Shown here: in pieces, positions 1-8,149 of the stretch
Layout of the letters: every line of letters begins with the position of its first letter
Numbering within the stretch: the first letter of the stretch is position 1
Assembly: GCF_001552175.1 (NCBI RefSeq)
Contig: NZ_BCQR01000013.1
Coordinates: 17,485-81,484 of the forward strand
Reading direction: 5' to 3'
DNA from: Actinomadura kijaniata NBRC 14229
Lineage (GTDB): Bacteria > Actinomycetota > Actinomycetes > Streptosporangiales > Streptosporangiaceae
Length of the DNA: 64,000 nt
Notes under the pieces: generated by a model
Seen by the model: only the letters and a program-made list of their open reading frames with translations
The model's database searches: none
Told to the model about the DNA's origin: nothing
Made by a program: the position numbers and the translations under genes

Positions 1-279
1 TACAGGCTGGAACCGCGGGCCTACTTCGTGACGACCAGGCACCTGCACAACGCGTTCTGGGGACGCACCGAACGGGAACGCCGCGAGGGCCACCACGTCC
101 GGTGCGACACCATCCCCGGGGACGCGGAGGTCATCCCGCCCACGCCGAAGGAGACGGGCGGGAAGGGGGTCAAGCTCAGGTACCGCTGCTACACGCGCGA
201 CCCCGGCTCCATCACCTACTCCTACGCGGTGTGGACGAAGGACGGCTCCACCTTCACGTTCGAGGAGATCGACGACTGA
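1..279 (+). CDS. C-terminal part of an unrecognised protein
   Basis: An open frame runs in from the left edge and stops at 277-279, so only the last 92 codons are visible. A GTG at 28 could be an internal start, but the frame is open upstream of it, so a truncated gene is the simpler reading. The peptide is hydrophilic, with two Cys and many aromatic residues in beta-like stretches (RYRCYTRD, ITYSYAVWTK). It has no motif I recognise. Codon use is typical of the neighbourhood. The next gene starts about 80 bases later on the same strand. Confidence 0.5.
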   Translation, partial: YRLEPRAYFVTTRHLHNAFWGRTERERREGHHVRCDTIPGDAEVIPPTPKETGGKGVKLRYRCYTRDPGSITYSYAVWTKDGSTFTFEEIDD

Positions 280-360
280 CTTGATCGTTTGTTGCCGGTT
301 CGGCAAGAAGGTTTGCCTCTTCCGCATCGATCACGCAGGGTCGAGGTGGAGGTGGTTCTC

Positions 361-1389
361 GTGTCGAGAGCAATGAGTGAGCAGGTCATGGACGCGGTCG
401 TCATCGGCGGAGGCGCCGCCGGACTGTCCGCGGCGGTGGCATTGAGCCGGTTCCGCCGCCGCGTGGTGGTGGTCGACGCCGGGCAGCCGCGCAACGCGCC
501 CGCCGAGGGGGTGCACAACTACCTGTCCCGCGACGGGATCCCCCCGGCCGAGCTGCTGGCCGCCGGTCGCCGCGAGCTGGCCGGGTACGGCGGACAGGTC
601 GTCGAGGGCACCGTCGTCGCGGCCCGGCGGGCGGACGAGGGGTTCGCGGTCGAACTGGCCGACGGGCGCGCACTGCGGGCGCGCCGGCTGCTGGTCGCCA
701 CCGGAGTGGTCGACGGCCTGCCGGACGTGCCGGGGATGCGGGAGCGGTGGGGACGCGACGTCCTGCACTGCCCCTACTGCCACGGCTGGGAGGTCCGCGA
801 CCGGGCCATCGTCGTCTACGGCACCAACCCGATGGCGGCGCACGTGGCGCAGATGTGGCGGCAGCTCAGCGACGACGTCACGCTGGTGCTGGAACCGGGC
901 ACGCGACTCGGACCGGAGCAGGCCGAGGGACTGGCCGCGCGGGGCGTCGAGGTCACCGACGGGCCGATCGCCGAACTTCTCACCGAAGGAGACCGTCTCA
1001 CCGGGGCGCGCCTGGCCGACGGCCGCGTTCTGCCCTGCGCCGCGCTGGCGGTCGGCACCAGGCTCGACGCGCGCGCGGACTTCCTGACCGGCCTCGGGCT
1101 CGAACCGGTCGAGCACCGGATGGGCGACTTCGTCATGGGCACCCGCGTCGAGGCGGACGCGACCGGGGCCACCCCCGTGCCCGGGGTGTTCGTCGCGGGC
1201 AACGCGGCCGACCCGTTCGGCCAGGTCATCGGCTCGGCCGCGGCGGGGCTGACGGCCGCGGGCGCCCTCAACGCCTCCCTCATCGCCGAGGAGGTCGAAC
1301 GGGCGGTCGCCGAGCACCGCGCCCGCTCCGAGGAGCCGTTCTCGGCGCGGATCGAGGCCGAGGTCAGCGCCCGACGGCACGGCCGGTAA
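361..1389 (+). CDS. Thioredoxin reductase-like NAD(P)/FAD oxidoreductase
   Basis: A 342-residue pyridine nucleotide-disulfide oxidoreductase of the thioredoxin reductase class. An FAD-binding dinucleotide fold opens the protein (VIGGGAAGLSAA). The redox pair is HCPYCHGWE, the CxxC motif typical of the actinobacterial TrxR-like group. Near the C terminus lies the FAD loop GNAADPFGQVIGSAAAG. The GTG at 361 is preferred because GGAGGTGG lies about 6 bases upstream; ATG at 373 is the alternative. No thioredoxin gene is adjacent, so its electron acceptor is unknown, and it may be a general NAD(P)H disulfide or quinone reductase. The family call is secure; the substrate is not. Confidence 0.85.
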   Translation: MSRAMSEQVMDAVVIGGGAAGLSAAVALSRFRRRVVVVDAGQPRNAPAEGVHNYLSRDGIPPAELLAAGRRELAGYGGQVVEGTVVAARRADEGFAVELADGRALRARRLLVATGVVDGLPDVPGMRERWGRDVLHCPYCHGWEVRDRAIVVYGTNPMAAHVAQMWRQLSDDVTLVLEPGTRLGPEQAEGLAARGVEVTDGPIAELLTEGDRLTGARLADGRVLPCAALAVGTRLDARADFLTGLGLEPVEHRMGDFVMGTRVEADATGATPVPGVFVAGNAADPFGQVIGSAAAGLTAAGALNASLIAEEVERAVAEHRARSEEPFSARIEAEVSARRHGR

Positions 1390-1394
1390 GCGGC

Positions 1395-2255
1395 TCACGG
1401 CGCGCGGACCCCCAGCGCCGCCCGGACGCGTCGCAGCACCTCCTCCCGGGGCGCGGACTCCAGGAGGAGGTCGGGGCCGGTGAGGGCGGCGACCTCCTCG
1501 AAGGCGTCGCCGTGGTCGGTCAGCGTCCAGCCGCGCCAGGCGTCGTCCAGCCGCCGCAGGTCCATCGGGCAGTCGACCGACCACCAGTCCAGACGGCGTT
1601 CGCGGGCGTCGAGCAGCGCGCCGCCGCGCGGAACGGCCGCCAGCACCGCGCAGGGCGTGGCCTCGTCCTGCGGGGTGAGCAGCGGCGCGGGCCCGGCCAT
1701 CAGCGGCTCGGCCAGGCAGCCGCCCCACCAGCCGCCGAACGACAGCCGACCGGTCGCGTCCCGCACGGCGATGACCGTGCCGGCCACCGTCGACGGGTCG
1801 TCGTCGTCCACCGGCGCGGACGCCCACTGCCCGGCGGGCAGCGAGAGGGGGTCGTCGAGATAGCGCACGGTGTCGTAGGGCAGCCCGAGGCGGTCCATGA
1901 CCTCGTACAGCCCCCGCGTCGCCCAGGCCACGCGCCAACGGGGCCACGCGTTCTCCGCGAGCTCCAGCCAGGCGCGGATCTCCAGTACCGAGGTCCCGGG
2001 CTCGTAGCCGGGGATGTCCTCAACGGTGTGCACAAGCAGGAGACGGCGACGGAGGTCGAGCAGGGCGAAGCCGGTCCACCACACCGCGTTCATCCAGAAG
2101 TCCGGAGTGCCGCCCCGCTGGTCGCGGATGAACGCGACCGTGCGCTCCGGACCGTTGAGAAGGTCTCCCAGCAGCGAGTGCGCTCCACGGTCGCGCGACC
2201 AGACACGCGGGCCGTCGCGGTCCAGGATCACGTAGTGCGCGTGCCCACCTCCCAC
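1395..2255 (-). CDS. Hypothetical protein, no family recognised
   Basis: About 286 residues with strong third-position GC. It ends 5 bases from the convergent flavoenzyme gene. The N-terminal part (HAHYVILDRDGPRVWSRDRG) and a middle rich in Trp and acidic residues look like a soluble cytoplasmic protein. I see no catalytic motif, signal peptide or membrane segment. The start is uncertain: GTG at 2255 or GTG at 2231, the latter preceded by GGAGGTGGG. An open frame continues upstream to about 2825, but that part lies antisense to the TetR gene and is not coding. It is divergent from the TetR gene at 2343, which could regulate it. Confidence 0.6.
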   Translation of the reverse strand: MGGGHAHYVILDRDGPRVWSRDRGAHSLLGDLLNGPERTVAFIRDQRGGTPDFWMNAVWWTGFALLDLRRRLLLVHTVEDIPGYEPGTSVLEIRAWLELAENAWPRWRVAWATRGLYEVMDRLGLPYDTVRYLDDPLSLPAGQWASAPVDDDDPSTVAGTVIAVRDATGRLSFGGWWGGCLAEPLMAGPAPLLTPQDEATPCAVLAAVPRGGALLDARERRLDWWSVDCPMDLRRLDDAWRGWTLTDHGDAFEEVAALTGPDLLLESAPREEVLRRVRAALGVRAP

Positions 2256-2307
2256 GGAGGCGATTCTGCCGCGTGGACCTTCTGGACGTGACGGTATTTT
2301 TCTGGCT

Positions 2308-2332
2308 AATGTACCGACCGTCTGGACGGTCG
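2308..2332. promoter_or_regulatory. Possible TetR operator
   Basis: Upstream of the TetR gene the sequence reads ACCGACCGTCTGGACGGTCG. It contains an interrupted palindrome with arms ACCGTC/GACGGT about the CTG centre (GACCGTC TGGACGGTC). The site lies 10-35 bases before the ATG, where an autorepressor would act. The palindrome is seen directly; its use by this regulator is inference. Confidence 0.45.
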
Positions 2333-2342
2333 GGAGGGAACG

Positions 2343-2876
2343 ATGCGGGATCGGATTCTGGACGCGGTCGAACGGATACTGGCGGCGGGCGGGGCCGACG
2401 CGATCCGGCTGGACGCGGTCGCGGCTGAGGCCGGGGTCAGCAAGGGCGGACTGCTGCACCACTTCCGGACCAAGCAGGCGTTGCTGGAGGGGGTGCTCGA
2501 CCGGCTGGTGGAACGCTTCGAGGCCGAGCTTCCGCCGCCGGGGTCGCCGCCGGGCACGTTCACCCGCGCCTGGCTGGACGCCACGATCCCGCCCGACGAC
2601 GTCCCCGCGAAAGCCCATGGCGACCGGGTCGCGGTCGCGATGCTGGCCGGGCTGTCCGGCGGCCCCGAAGTGCTCGACGCGTTGCGGCGCTGCTACCGGA
2701 TCTGGCAGGAACGCCTGGCCGGCGACGGCCTCGACCCGGCCACGGCCTCCCTGGTCCGGCTCGCCGTCGACGGCTGGTGGATGGCGCGGCTGCTGGACCT
2801 GGCCCCGCCCCGCGACGACCTGCACCGGCAGGTCCGCGCCCGGCTGGACGCCATGATCGGGCAGGAGGCCCGATGA
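2343..2876 (+). CDS. TetR family transcriptional regulator
   Basis: A 177-residue protein. Residues 1-50 form a classical TetR helix-turn-helix (MRDRILDAVERIL, then VAAEAGVSKGGLLHHFRTKQ). The C-terminal domain, about residues 60-177, fits a TetR_C ligand-binding domain ending in helices that contain WWMARLLDL. The gene is coupled to the downstream DUF5360-like membrane protein by an ATGA overlap, so that protein is the most likely regulated partner. Upstream, a TGTACCGACCGTCTGGACGG stretch around 2309-2330 holds short inverted CCGTC/GACGG elements that may be the operator. The ligand is unknown. Confidence 0.9.
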   Translation: MRDRILDAVERILAAGGADAIRLDAVAAEAGVSKGGLLHHFRTKQALLEGVLDRLVERFEAELPPPGSPPGTFTRAWLDATIPPDDVPAKAHGDRVAVAMLAGLSGGPEVLDALRRCYRIWQERLAGDGLDPATASLVRLAVDGWWMARLLDLAPPRDDLHRQVRARLDAMIGQEAR

Positions 2877-3277
2877 GCCGCGTCCTCGGCCCGACGAAGA
2901 CCGCCATGCTGATCACCGACGTCGGGCTGCTGCTGTACTGGGCGGTGGTGTTCGCGGGCCTGATCCCGCCGGAGTACGCCTACCGCGACTACACGAACCC
3001 GATCCTGAGCGACTGGAACCACTCGTTCGTCCCGCTCGACCTGGCCGCGAGCCTCACGGGCCTGGCGTCGCTGTGCGCCCGCGCGGCACAGCGCCCGCTC
3101 ATGACGGTCTCCCTCACGCTGACGAGCACGGCCGGACTGCAGGCGATCGCGTTCTGGGCGCTGCGCGGCGACTTCACCCTGGCGTGGTGGCTGCCGAACC
3201 TGTTCCTGCTGCTGTTCCCGCTGCCCGCGCTCGTCGTTCTGGCGCGAGGCGGCGAACACGCACCGGTCAGCCGGTGA
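2873..3277 (+). CDS. Small four-helix membrane protein (DUF5360-like)
   Basis: 134 residues with four hydrophobic segments at roughly residues 10-30, 50-70, 78-98 and 103-125. The layout, including PEYAYRDYTNPILSDWNHSFVPLD between helices 1 and 2, resembles the YvlA/DUF5360 family of small membrane proteins of unknown function. The ATG overlaps the TetR stop by 4 bases, indicating translational coupling. A TetR-controlled small membrane protein could be an efflux accessory or stress protein, but nothing in the sequence fixes that. The 3' end overlaps the convergent PLP enzyme gene by about 11 bases. Confidence 0.75.
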   Translation: MSRVLGPTKTAMLITDVGLLLYWAVVFAGLIPPEYAYRDYTNPILSDWNHSFVPLDLAASLTGLASLCARAAQRPLMTVSLTLTSTAGLQAIAFWALRGDFTLAWWLPNLFLLLFPLPALVVLARGGEHAPVSR

Positions 3278-4130
3278 CCACCGCGAGCACCCGGGTGCCC
3301 TCGCGGAACGCGCCGCGCTCCGCGAGCGAGTGGACACCGGCCAGCATCTTCGCGACGTACACCCAGTCCAGCAGCAGCCCCTGCCGCCGCTGGAAGTCGG
3401 CGACGAACGCGTCCAGCTCCTCGTCGCGCCGGGCGTAGCCACCGAAGTGGAAGCCGGTGTCGATGCTCCAGTTCCCCCGGCGTTCCCCGTACGCCTCACG
3501 TTGCAGGCGCTCGACGTCCTCGTTCAGGAACGCGCCGCCCTTCAGGACGGCGAAGCCCAGCGCCCGCTGATGCGGGTCGAGCCCGGCGGCGAGGCCCGCG
3601 AGCGTTCCGCCGGTCCCGACCGCGCAGCACACGACGTCGAACGACGGATCGACCTCGGCTCCCAGCTCGGCGCATCCCCGCACCGCCAGCGCGTTGCTGC
3701 CGCCCTCCGGGACGAGATAGAAGTCGCCCCACCGTTCGCGCAAAGAGGCGACGACGTCCGGCTCGGTCTTGCGCCGGTAGGTGCCCCGGTCCATGTAGTC
3801 GAGCCTCATGCCCTGCGCGACCGCGTACGCCAACGACTCGTTGAGCGGAAGGCGCTCCTCCCCGCGCACGATCCCGACGGTGCCGAACCCGAAGATCCTC
3901 CCGGCCGCCGCCGTGGCGCGCAGATGGTTGGAGTAGGCCCCGCCGAACGTCAGCAACGTGCGGTGCCCCTGCTCGGAGGCGGCCCGGAGGTTGTACTTGA
4001 GCTTGCGCCACTTGTTGCCGGGCAGGTCCGGGTGGACGAGGTCGTCCCGCTTCAACGACAGCCGGACCCCGACCCGCTCCAGCCGCCCGTCCCGAACCTC
4101 CTCAACCGCCGACGGAACCCGCACCGTCAC
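3267..4130 (-). CDS. ACC deaminase / D-cysteine desulfhydrase family PLP enzyme
   Basis: About 287 residues of the fold-type II PLP family that includes 1-aminocyclopropane-1-carboxylate deaminase and D-cysteine desulfhydrase. The PLP lysine lies in LPGNKWRKLKYNL. The substrate-carboxylate loop is GGAYSNH, and the PLP-phosphate glycine loop is AVGTGGTLAG. GTG at 4130 gives a start at VTVRVPSAVEEV; an earlier start would extend into the DUF397 gene, which it already overlaps by about 29 bases. The gene follows DUF397 and the XRE regulator on the same strand. This could be read-through from the developmental locus rather than shared function. The substrate cannot be settled here. Confidence 0.85.
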   Translation of the reverse strand: MTVRVPSAVEEVRDGRLERVGVRLSLKRDDLVHPDLPGNKWRKLKYNLRAASEQGHRTLLTFGGAYSNHLRATAAAGRIFGFGTVGIVRGEERLPLNESLAYAVAQGMRLDYMDRGTYRRKTEPDVVASLRERWGDFYLVPEGGSNALAVRGCAELGAEVDPSFDVVCCAVGTGGTLAGLAAGLDPHQRALGFAVLKGGAFLNEDVERLQREAYGERRGNWSIDTGFHFGGYARRDEELDAFVADFQRRQGLLLDWVYVAKMLAGVHSLAERGAFREGTRVLAVVTG

Positions 4131-4308
4131 GCTTGATGCTCTCCGTGAGAAGCCGGAAGCCGTTCCCTCCGACAACGAGGACGGGACCGCCGGGGTCCTT
4201 GCTGTCGCGGATGGCGACCCTGGTGTGAGCGAACGCCAACTCCACGCAGTCGCCCCCGTTGGGCGCGCTACGCGTTGACTTGCGCCATTGAACCCTGCTC
4301 AGGTCCAT
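4102..4308 (-). CDS. DUF397 small protein of a whiJ/abaA-type locus
   Basis: 68 residues with the DUF397 signature: WRKSTRSAPNGGDCVELA near the N terminus, then VAIRDSKDPGGPVLVV. These small proteins occur throughout streptomycetes and relatives beside WhiJ-like DUF5753 regulators and are thought to modulate them. The ATG at 4308 overlaps the end of the XRE gene by 10 bases, so the two are translationally linked. The family is firmly recognised. A toxin/antitoxin-like or co-regulator role is family-level inference. Confidence 0.92.
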   Translation of the reverse strand: MDLSRVQWRKSTRSAPNGGDCVELAFAHTRVAIRDSKDPGGPVLVVGGNGFRLLTESIKRDGAGSVGG

Positions 4309-5102
4309 CGGTCTTCAATCACCCTTCTGACGAAGTCGCGGGACATGTCCGCAGGCAGTGCGCGTGACCGCAGATCGATCAGCGTGAGCGCGAGGGCCGC
4401 GAGATCGTCGGTGGAGTCCGTCGTGATGGCCCGGATGGTCATTTCCATATACGCTACCTCGCTCCGATCTTCCATCGTCGCGACCACGAACGCGCCCCCG
4501 TTGCCGTTGTGCTCGCCGCTGCTGCGCACGATCTGCACCGTGACGTTGGGACGCTCGCTCATGGCGATCAGGTGCTCCAACTGCGCGCGCATGACCTCGG
4601 AGGAGCCGACAGGACGGTGAAGCACCTGCTCGTCGACGAGCGCGACGAGCGTGGTGGGAGCGGGGCTGTCACGGGTGAGGATCTGCTGCCGCGCCATGCG
4701 CGCCGCGCTCTTCTCCTCGGAACGCAGCGAAGCGCCGGCGTACTCCGGAGTCTGGAGCAGGCCGGGGATCATCGAGTGCTGGTAGGTGGTGAGCGTGACG
4801 GCCTCCTGCTCGACCTCGGGCCAGTCGAACCACAGCGGCACGGGCGAGCCGTCCCTGTTCAGATCGTCGTACAGGTCGAGGAGCGCGCCGCCCGCCCCGG
4901 TCAGCTGATCGACCGTCGCGGCGAACGAACGCTGGCAGCGCTTCTTGCCCGTCTCCACCTGCGACACGAACGAGGTCGTCGTGTTGGTGCGCGACGCCAC
5001 GGCCTGCTGGAGGAGGTTCGCCTGCTCGCGATAGCGCCGCATCTGGCGGCCGAACGCCTGGAGGGCAGGCTGTGGCGTGGGGCGGGGACGCCGGGCGGCC
5101 AT
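4299..5102 (-). CDS. XRE family regulator with DUF5753 domain (WhiJ/AbaA-like)
   Basis: 267 residues. The helix-turn-helix spans about residues 10-65 (FGRQMRRYREQANLLQQAVA, then TSFVSQVETGKKRCQRSF). A DUF5753/Scr1-type domain fills the rest (HSMIPGLLQTPEYA, then VLHRPVGSSEVMRAQLEHL). This architecture is the actinomycete WhiJ/AbaA-orfA type that controls developmental or antibiotic genes. It sits head-to-head with an HATPase gene across 142 bases containing TTAACCA/TGGTTAA inverted arms, and it is followed by DUF397. The three together are the canonical whiJ-like cluster. The target genes are unknown. Confidence 0.92.
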   Translation of the reverse strand: MAARRPRPTPQPALQAFGRQMRRYREQANLLQQAVASRTNTTTSFVSQVETGKKRCQRSFAATVDQLTGAGGALLDLYDDLNRDGSPVPLWFDWPEVEQEAVTLTTYQHSMIPGLLQTPEYAGASLRSEEKSAARMARQQILTRDSPAPTTLVALVDEQVLHRPVGSSEVMRAQLEHLIAMSERPNVTVQIVRSSGEHNGNGGAFVVATMEDRSEVAYMEMTIRAITTDSTDDLAALALTLIDLRSRALPADMSRDFVRRVIEDRWT

Positions 5103-5122
5103 GCCGCGATCCTTTCACTGGA

Positions 5123-5173
5123 TTAACCAAACAAGCTCGAACTTTCGGCTTGTGGTCCATCAGGTCTGGTTAA
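5123..5173. promoter_or_regulatory. Divergent control region with TTAACCA/TGGTTAA arms
   Basis: Between the divergent XRE and HATPase genes, TTAACCA (5123-5129) and TGGTTAA (5167-5173) form an inverted pair. The second arm lies inside the perfect 8-mer palindrome GGTTAACC. The intervening DNA is relatively AT-rich. It is a plausible binding site for the XRE regulator controlling both directions. The sequence is seen; the function is inferred. Confidence 0.5.
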
Positions 5174-5244
5174 CCGACACGGTACGTGATGGGTGTCTAA
5201 CTAGAGGTGGCAATAGCCGAAAACCTCACGCGAAGGCACCCGCC

Positions 5245-5685
5245 ATGGCCACAGCGCAGGAAAGCACGCCGCCCGTTCCCGTCACCGACCCGTCCACGCT
5301 GGTGATCGCCGCCGTTCCGGAGGGCATCAAGACCGCGCGTGACTTCGCGCGGCGCTGGTTCGAGGCCAAGGCGCTCGATGACTGCGGGACCGGCCTGCTC
5401 GTCATCTCCGAACTGGTCACCAACGCCTACCGGCACGGCTCCGAGCCCGGCGGCCCCGTCCTGGTGCGCCTCTACCTCTCGCACGACGGCCCGGTGGTGG
5501 AGGTCCGCGACACGAGCGCGGCCGAGCCGTACGTGAAGCCGTTCACGCTCACCGAGTTCTCCGGCAGGGGGCTGGCGACGATCCAGCTGATCACCCGCTC
5601 CTGGGGGTTCCACCACCTGTCGTCGGGCGGAAAGGCCGTCTATGCCGTGCTGGGGGAGAGGCCGGACCACCCCTCGCCTGGGTGA
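5245..5685 (+). CDS. RsbW/AbaA-orfB-like ATP-binding (HATPase) protein
   Basis: 146 residues of the GHKL ATPase superfamily, anti-sigma-factor kinase subgroup. The N box is SELVTNAYRHG, the G1-type motif VEVRDTS and the G2-type motif SGRGLATI. In whiJ-like loci the equivalent gene (abaA-orfB) lies beside the XRE-DUF5753 gene, as here, where it is transcribed divergently. Such proteins bind ATP and usually hold or phosphorylate a partner such as a STAS protein or sigma factor. No partner is adjacent, although a STAS protein and a PP2C phosphatase lie 30 kb away. The start ATG follows a weak purine stretch (CGAAGG). Confidence 0.9.
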   Translation: MATAQESTPPVPVTDPSTLVIAAVPEGIKTARDFARRWFEAKALDDCGTGLLVISELVTNAYRHGSEPGGPVLVRLYLSHDGPVVEVRDTSAAEPYVKPFTLTEFSGRGLATIQLITRSWGFHHLSSGGKAVYAVLGERPDHPSPG

Positions 5686-5695
5686 TACTCGCGGA

Positions 5696-6136
5696 ATGGG
5701 CGAGCCCTTTGACTTCTCCGACGACGGCTACGTGAGCATCGGGCCACGCGAGTACCTGGACAGGCTGCTGGCGGAGTACGGGCTCGCCGAGAACGAGGTG
5801 CGCGACGCGATCCGCGTTCGCCCCGCGCCCTACGGGAAGCGGGAGTACCTGGTCCACGAGTCGATGCTGCGTTCCCAAGGGGAGTACCCCTGCGCCGGGG
5901 ACGCGGAGGCGTTGGAGTTCTGCCGCGAGGTGGCCGAAGCGCTGGCGACCGACCTTGGCATCACCCACGAAGAGGCGGTCGCCCAGGTGAACCGCCACTG
6001 GTCCGACAACGGCCCGGACGCGAAGCCACGCGTCTGGATCGTCGGCCTGGACATCGCCTACCACGAACTCCCCGAGTACTGGGCGGAACGCATCCGCGAG
6101 CAGGACGACGCATCCGTGCCCCGCTCCTCTTTCTGA
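5696..6136 (+). CDS. Hypothetical protein downstream of the HATPase
   Basis: 146 residues beginning 10 bases after the HATPase stop, so probably co-transcribed. It is acidic and soluble, with Trp-rich segments (RHWSDNGPD, RVWIVGLDIAYHELPEYWAER). No domain is recognised. Codon usage and length support a real gene. A role connected to the anti-sigma-type ATPase is possible from position only. Confidence 0.65.
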   Translation: MGEPFDFSDDGYVSIGPREYLDRLLAEYGLAENEVRDAIRVRPAPYGKREYLVHESMLRSQGEYPCAGDAEALEFCREVAEALATDLGITHEEAVAQVNRHWSDNGPDAKPRVWIVGLDIAYHELPEYWAERIREQDDASVPRSSF

Positions 6137-6283
6137 AATCTTGCGCAAGGTGGCTGCAAGTTCGTAACGTGGCCGCGCCGGTTCCTCCAGGAGGAGCGAC
6201 CACCGGTCGCATCGGCCCGCATGGCTACGCGGTCCGCATCATCCCTTGCTGAGAAACGCCGGTTCCTGTGTGAGGAGGGTCGC

Positions 6284-7171
6284 GTGCACGACGTCCTGGT
6301 GGTCGGTGGCGCGGGGATCGACACCATCGTCAGGGTCCCCGAGCTGCCCGTCCCGTTCGCGGACTCGGTGGCGGTGCCGCCGATCGAGGAGTACGTCGGC
6401 CACACCGGCAACGGCGTGGCCCTCGGTTGCCACGCCCTCGGCCTGCGCGCGCGGCTGATCGACTTCATCGGTGACGACCGCCACGGCCGCCTCATCGTCG
6501 AGCACCACCGGCAACGCGGCCTGGCCTTCTCCTGGCAGATCTCCCCGGCGGGCACCCGCCGCGCCGTCAACCTGGTGGACGGCAAGGGGCGGCGCAGTTC
6601 CCTCTACGACGCCCGCGACGTTCCCGACCAGCGAATGCCCGAGCCGTTCTACCGCCCGTTCCTGGAGAACGCGCGTCACGTGCACCTGTCGATCGTCGAC
6701 TACGCCCGCCACCTGCTCCCGGACGTACGGCGGCTCGGCCTGCCCGTCTCCACGGACCTGCACGACTGGGACGGTGAGAACCCCTACCACCGCGACTTCG
6801 CCTACGGCTGCGACATCGTGTTCCTGAGCGCCGCCCGGCTCGGCGAGCGGGTCGACGCCGTGCTGACCGACATCGTCGAGCGTGGCCGCGCGCAGGTCGC
6901 GGTGGCCACCGACGGCGAGCGCGGCGGCTCCTACCTGCGGCGGGGCGGGACGGTCCAGCGCTTCGCCGCCGAGCGCGGTCCCGTCGTCGACAGCAACGGG
7001 GCGGGCGACGCGTTCGTCTCCGGGTTCCTCTTCGGCCGCCTGACCGGGCGGCCGCCGTCCGAATGCGTCCGCTACGGCGCCATCGCCGGGCTGCACGCCT
7101 GCGGCGCGGCCGGAACGCACCAGTCGCTGATCACCGCGGACGAGCTGGTGGGACGCTTCGCCGATCGGTAG
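6284..7171 (+). CDS. PfkB family sugar/nucleoside kinase
   Basis: 295 residues of the ribokinase/PfkB family. The N-terminal strand is VLVVGGAGIDTIV, the substrate loop HTGNGVALGCHALG, and the conserved C-terminal anion-hole motif SNGAGDAFVSGF. The Asp of GAGD is the catalytic base. The GTG at 6284 is chosen because GAGGAGG lies 6 bases upstream; the open frame begins earlier at 6221. It stands alone between unrelated genes with no adjacent transporter, so the substrate (ribose, fructose, adenosine or other) is not determined. Typical PfkB kinases run 290-330 residues, so it is full length. Confidence 0.88.
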   Translation: MHDVLVVGGAGIDTIVRVPELPVPFADSVAVPPIEEYVGHTGNGVALGCHALGLRARLIDFIGDDRHGRLIVEHHRQRGLAFSWQISPAGTRRAVNLVDGKGRRSSLYDARDVPDQRMPEPFYRPFLENARHVHLSIVDYARHLLPDVRRLGLPVSTDLHDWDGENPYHRDFAYGCDIVFLSAARLGERVDAVLTDIVERGRAQVAVATDGERGGSYLRRGGTVQRFAAERGPVVDSNGAGDAFVSGFLFGRLTGRPPSECVRYGAIAGLHACGAAGTHQSLITADELVGRFADR

Positions 7172-7197
7172 AGCCACGCCCTCCCGCCCGACCGCCG

Positions 7198-8073
7198 TCA
7201 GAGGACCCTGCCGGCGGACGAGGCGGGGGCGATCTGCCCGAAGCGCTCCCGGACCTCGGCCGGAAGCATGCCGATGATCCGCAGGGTGTTGGCATGGGCC
7301 GCCTCATCGCCGTTGCGATGTCCGGCGGTGCCGCCCAGCACACCGACAACAGGGTCGGGCCAAGGCACGATCAGTCGCGTGCTGGCGCGCAGCGCGGCCA
7401 GGTGCACCCGCAACGCGTGATCGACGTAGGACGCTCCGGCCTTCCGGACCAGACAAGCGCCGTCCGGGCCACCTGGAAGCAGCCTCAACGGCAGATCCAG
7501 CTCGTCGTGTGGAACCGAGGGGCCCTCGTGCAGCGTGTAGATCGCGTAGGCGAGGCTGGACCTGTCCAGGGGAACGTCCACCCACCCCTGCTCGGAGGGC
7601 GGCGTGCGGGGCACGGGCACCAGCCCGGCCCAGTACAGCCTCACGGCGTCGACCTCTGCGCGCACCGCGCCAGCCGAGAACGCCGGCGCCCGGTACACGG
7701 TCTCCACCAACAACCCGTCGCCGCTGTGCCACAAGGCCACCCGGTGGACGCGGTCCCCCTCACCGCCCCCCGACGCTTCTGGCCACAGCGCGGTGTCCAC
7801 GGCTTTGCTGAATCCCTCGTCGGCCAGGACCGCGCCGACACGTTCGAGGGGGTCACCGTAGACCGTGTCGGCCAGGGCGGCCCGCCGATCCCGGTCGTGG
7901 TTCACAACGCGGTGAGGCGTCCCGTCGATGTACTCCCATGCCCAGTCAGCGGCCAGGCCCCACGCCGCCGCCGCATCCTCCTCGGCAAGGGTCGTGCGTA
8001 CCTGGTCACCGCGACCGTCGCGCTCCATCAGCTTCCAGACCGGTGTCAGGTCGTCCATATCCCAGCGCGTCAC
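7198..8073 (-). CDS. Hypothetical protein, possible polymorphic accessory gene
   Basis: About 291 residues, convergent with the PfkB gene. Third-position GC and amino-acid composition are those of a real gene. The sequence is soluble, with Trp and acidic residues (DWAWEYIDGTPHRVVNHDRD, LALWPEASG-like stretches), and I recognise no domain. The start is uncertain: GTG at 8073 or ATG at 8058 gives VTRWDMDDLTPVWKL. The open frame continues to 8280, but that would overlap the divergent gene at 8150. Function unknown. Confidence 0.55.
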   Translation of the reverse strand: MTRWDMDDLTPVWKLMERDGRGDQVRTTLAEEDAAAAWGLAADWAWEYIDGTPHRVVNHDRDRRAALADTVYGDPLERVGAVLADEGFSKAVDTALWPEASGGGEGDRVHRVALWHSGDGLLVETVYRAPAFSAGAVRAEVDAVRLYWAGLVPVPRTPPSEQGWVDVPLDRSSLAYAIYTLHEGPSVPHDELDLPLRLLPGGPDGACLVRKAGASYVDHALRVHLAALRASTRLIVPWPDPVVGVLGGTAGHRNGDEAAHANTLRIIGMLPAEVRERFGQIAPASSAGRVL

Positions 8074-8149
8074 CACGGCACCATAGAGCAACCCCGAGAC
8101 GAGCAGGTGCCATGCACCCTCCAGGCGGACCTTGCTCCAGACTGGGCAG

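Noticed and set aside
5245..5685. The HATPase gene as the RsbW partner of the rsbQ-rsbP-rsbV operon
   Set aside because: It belongs to a whiJ-type locus 29 kb away and lacks linkage; partnership cannot be supported from sequence.
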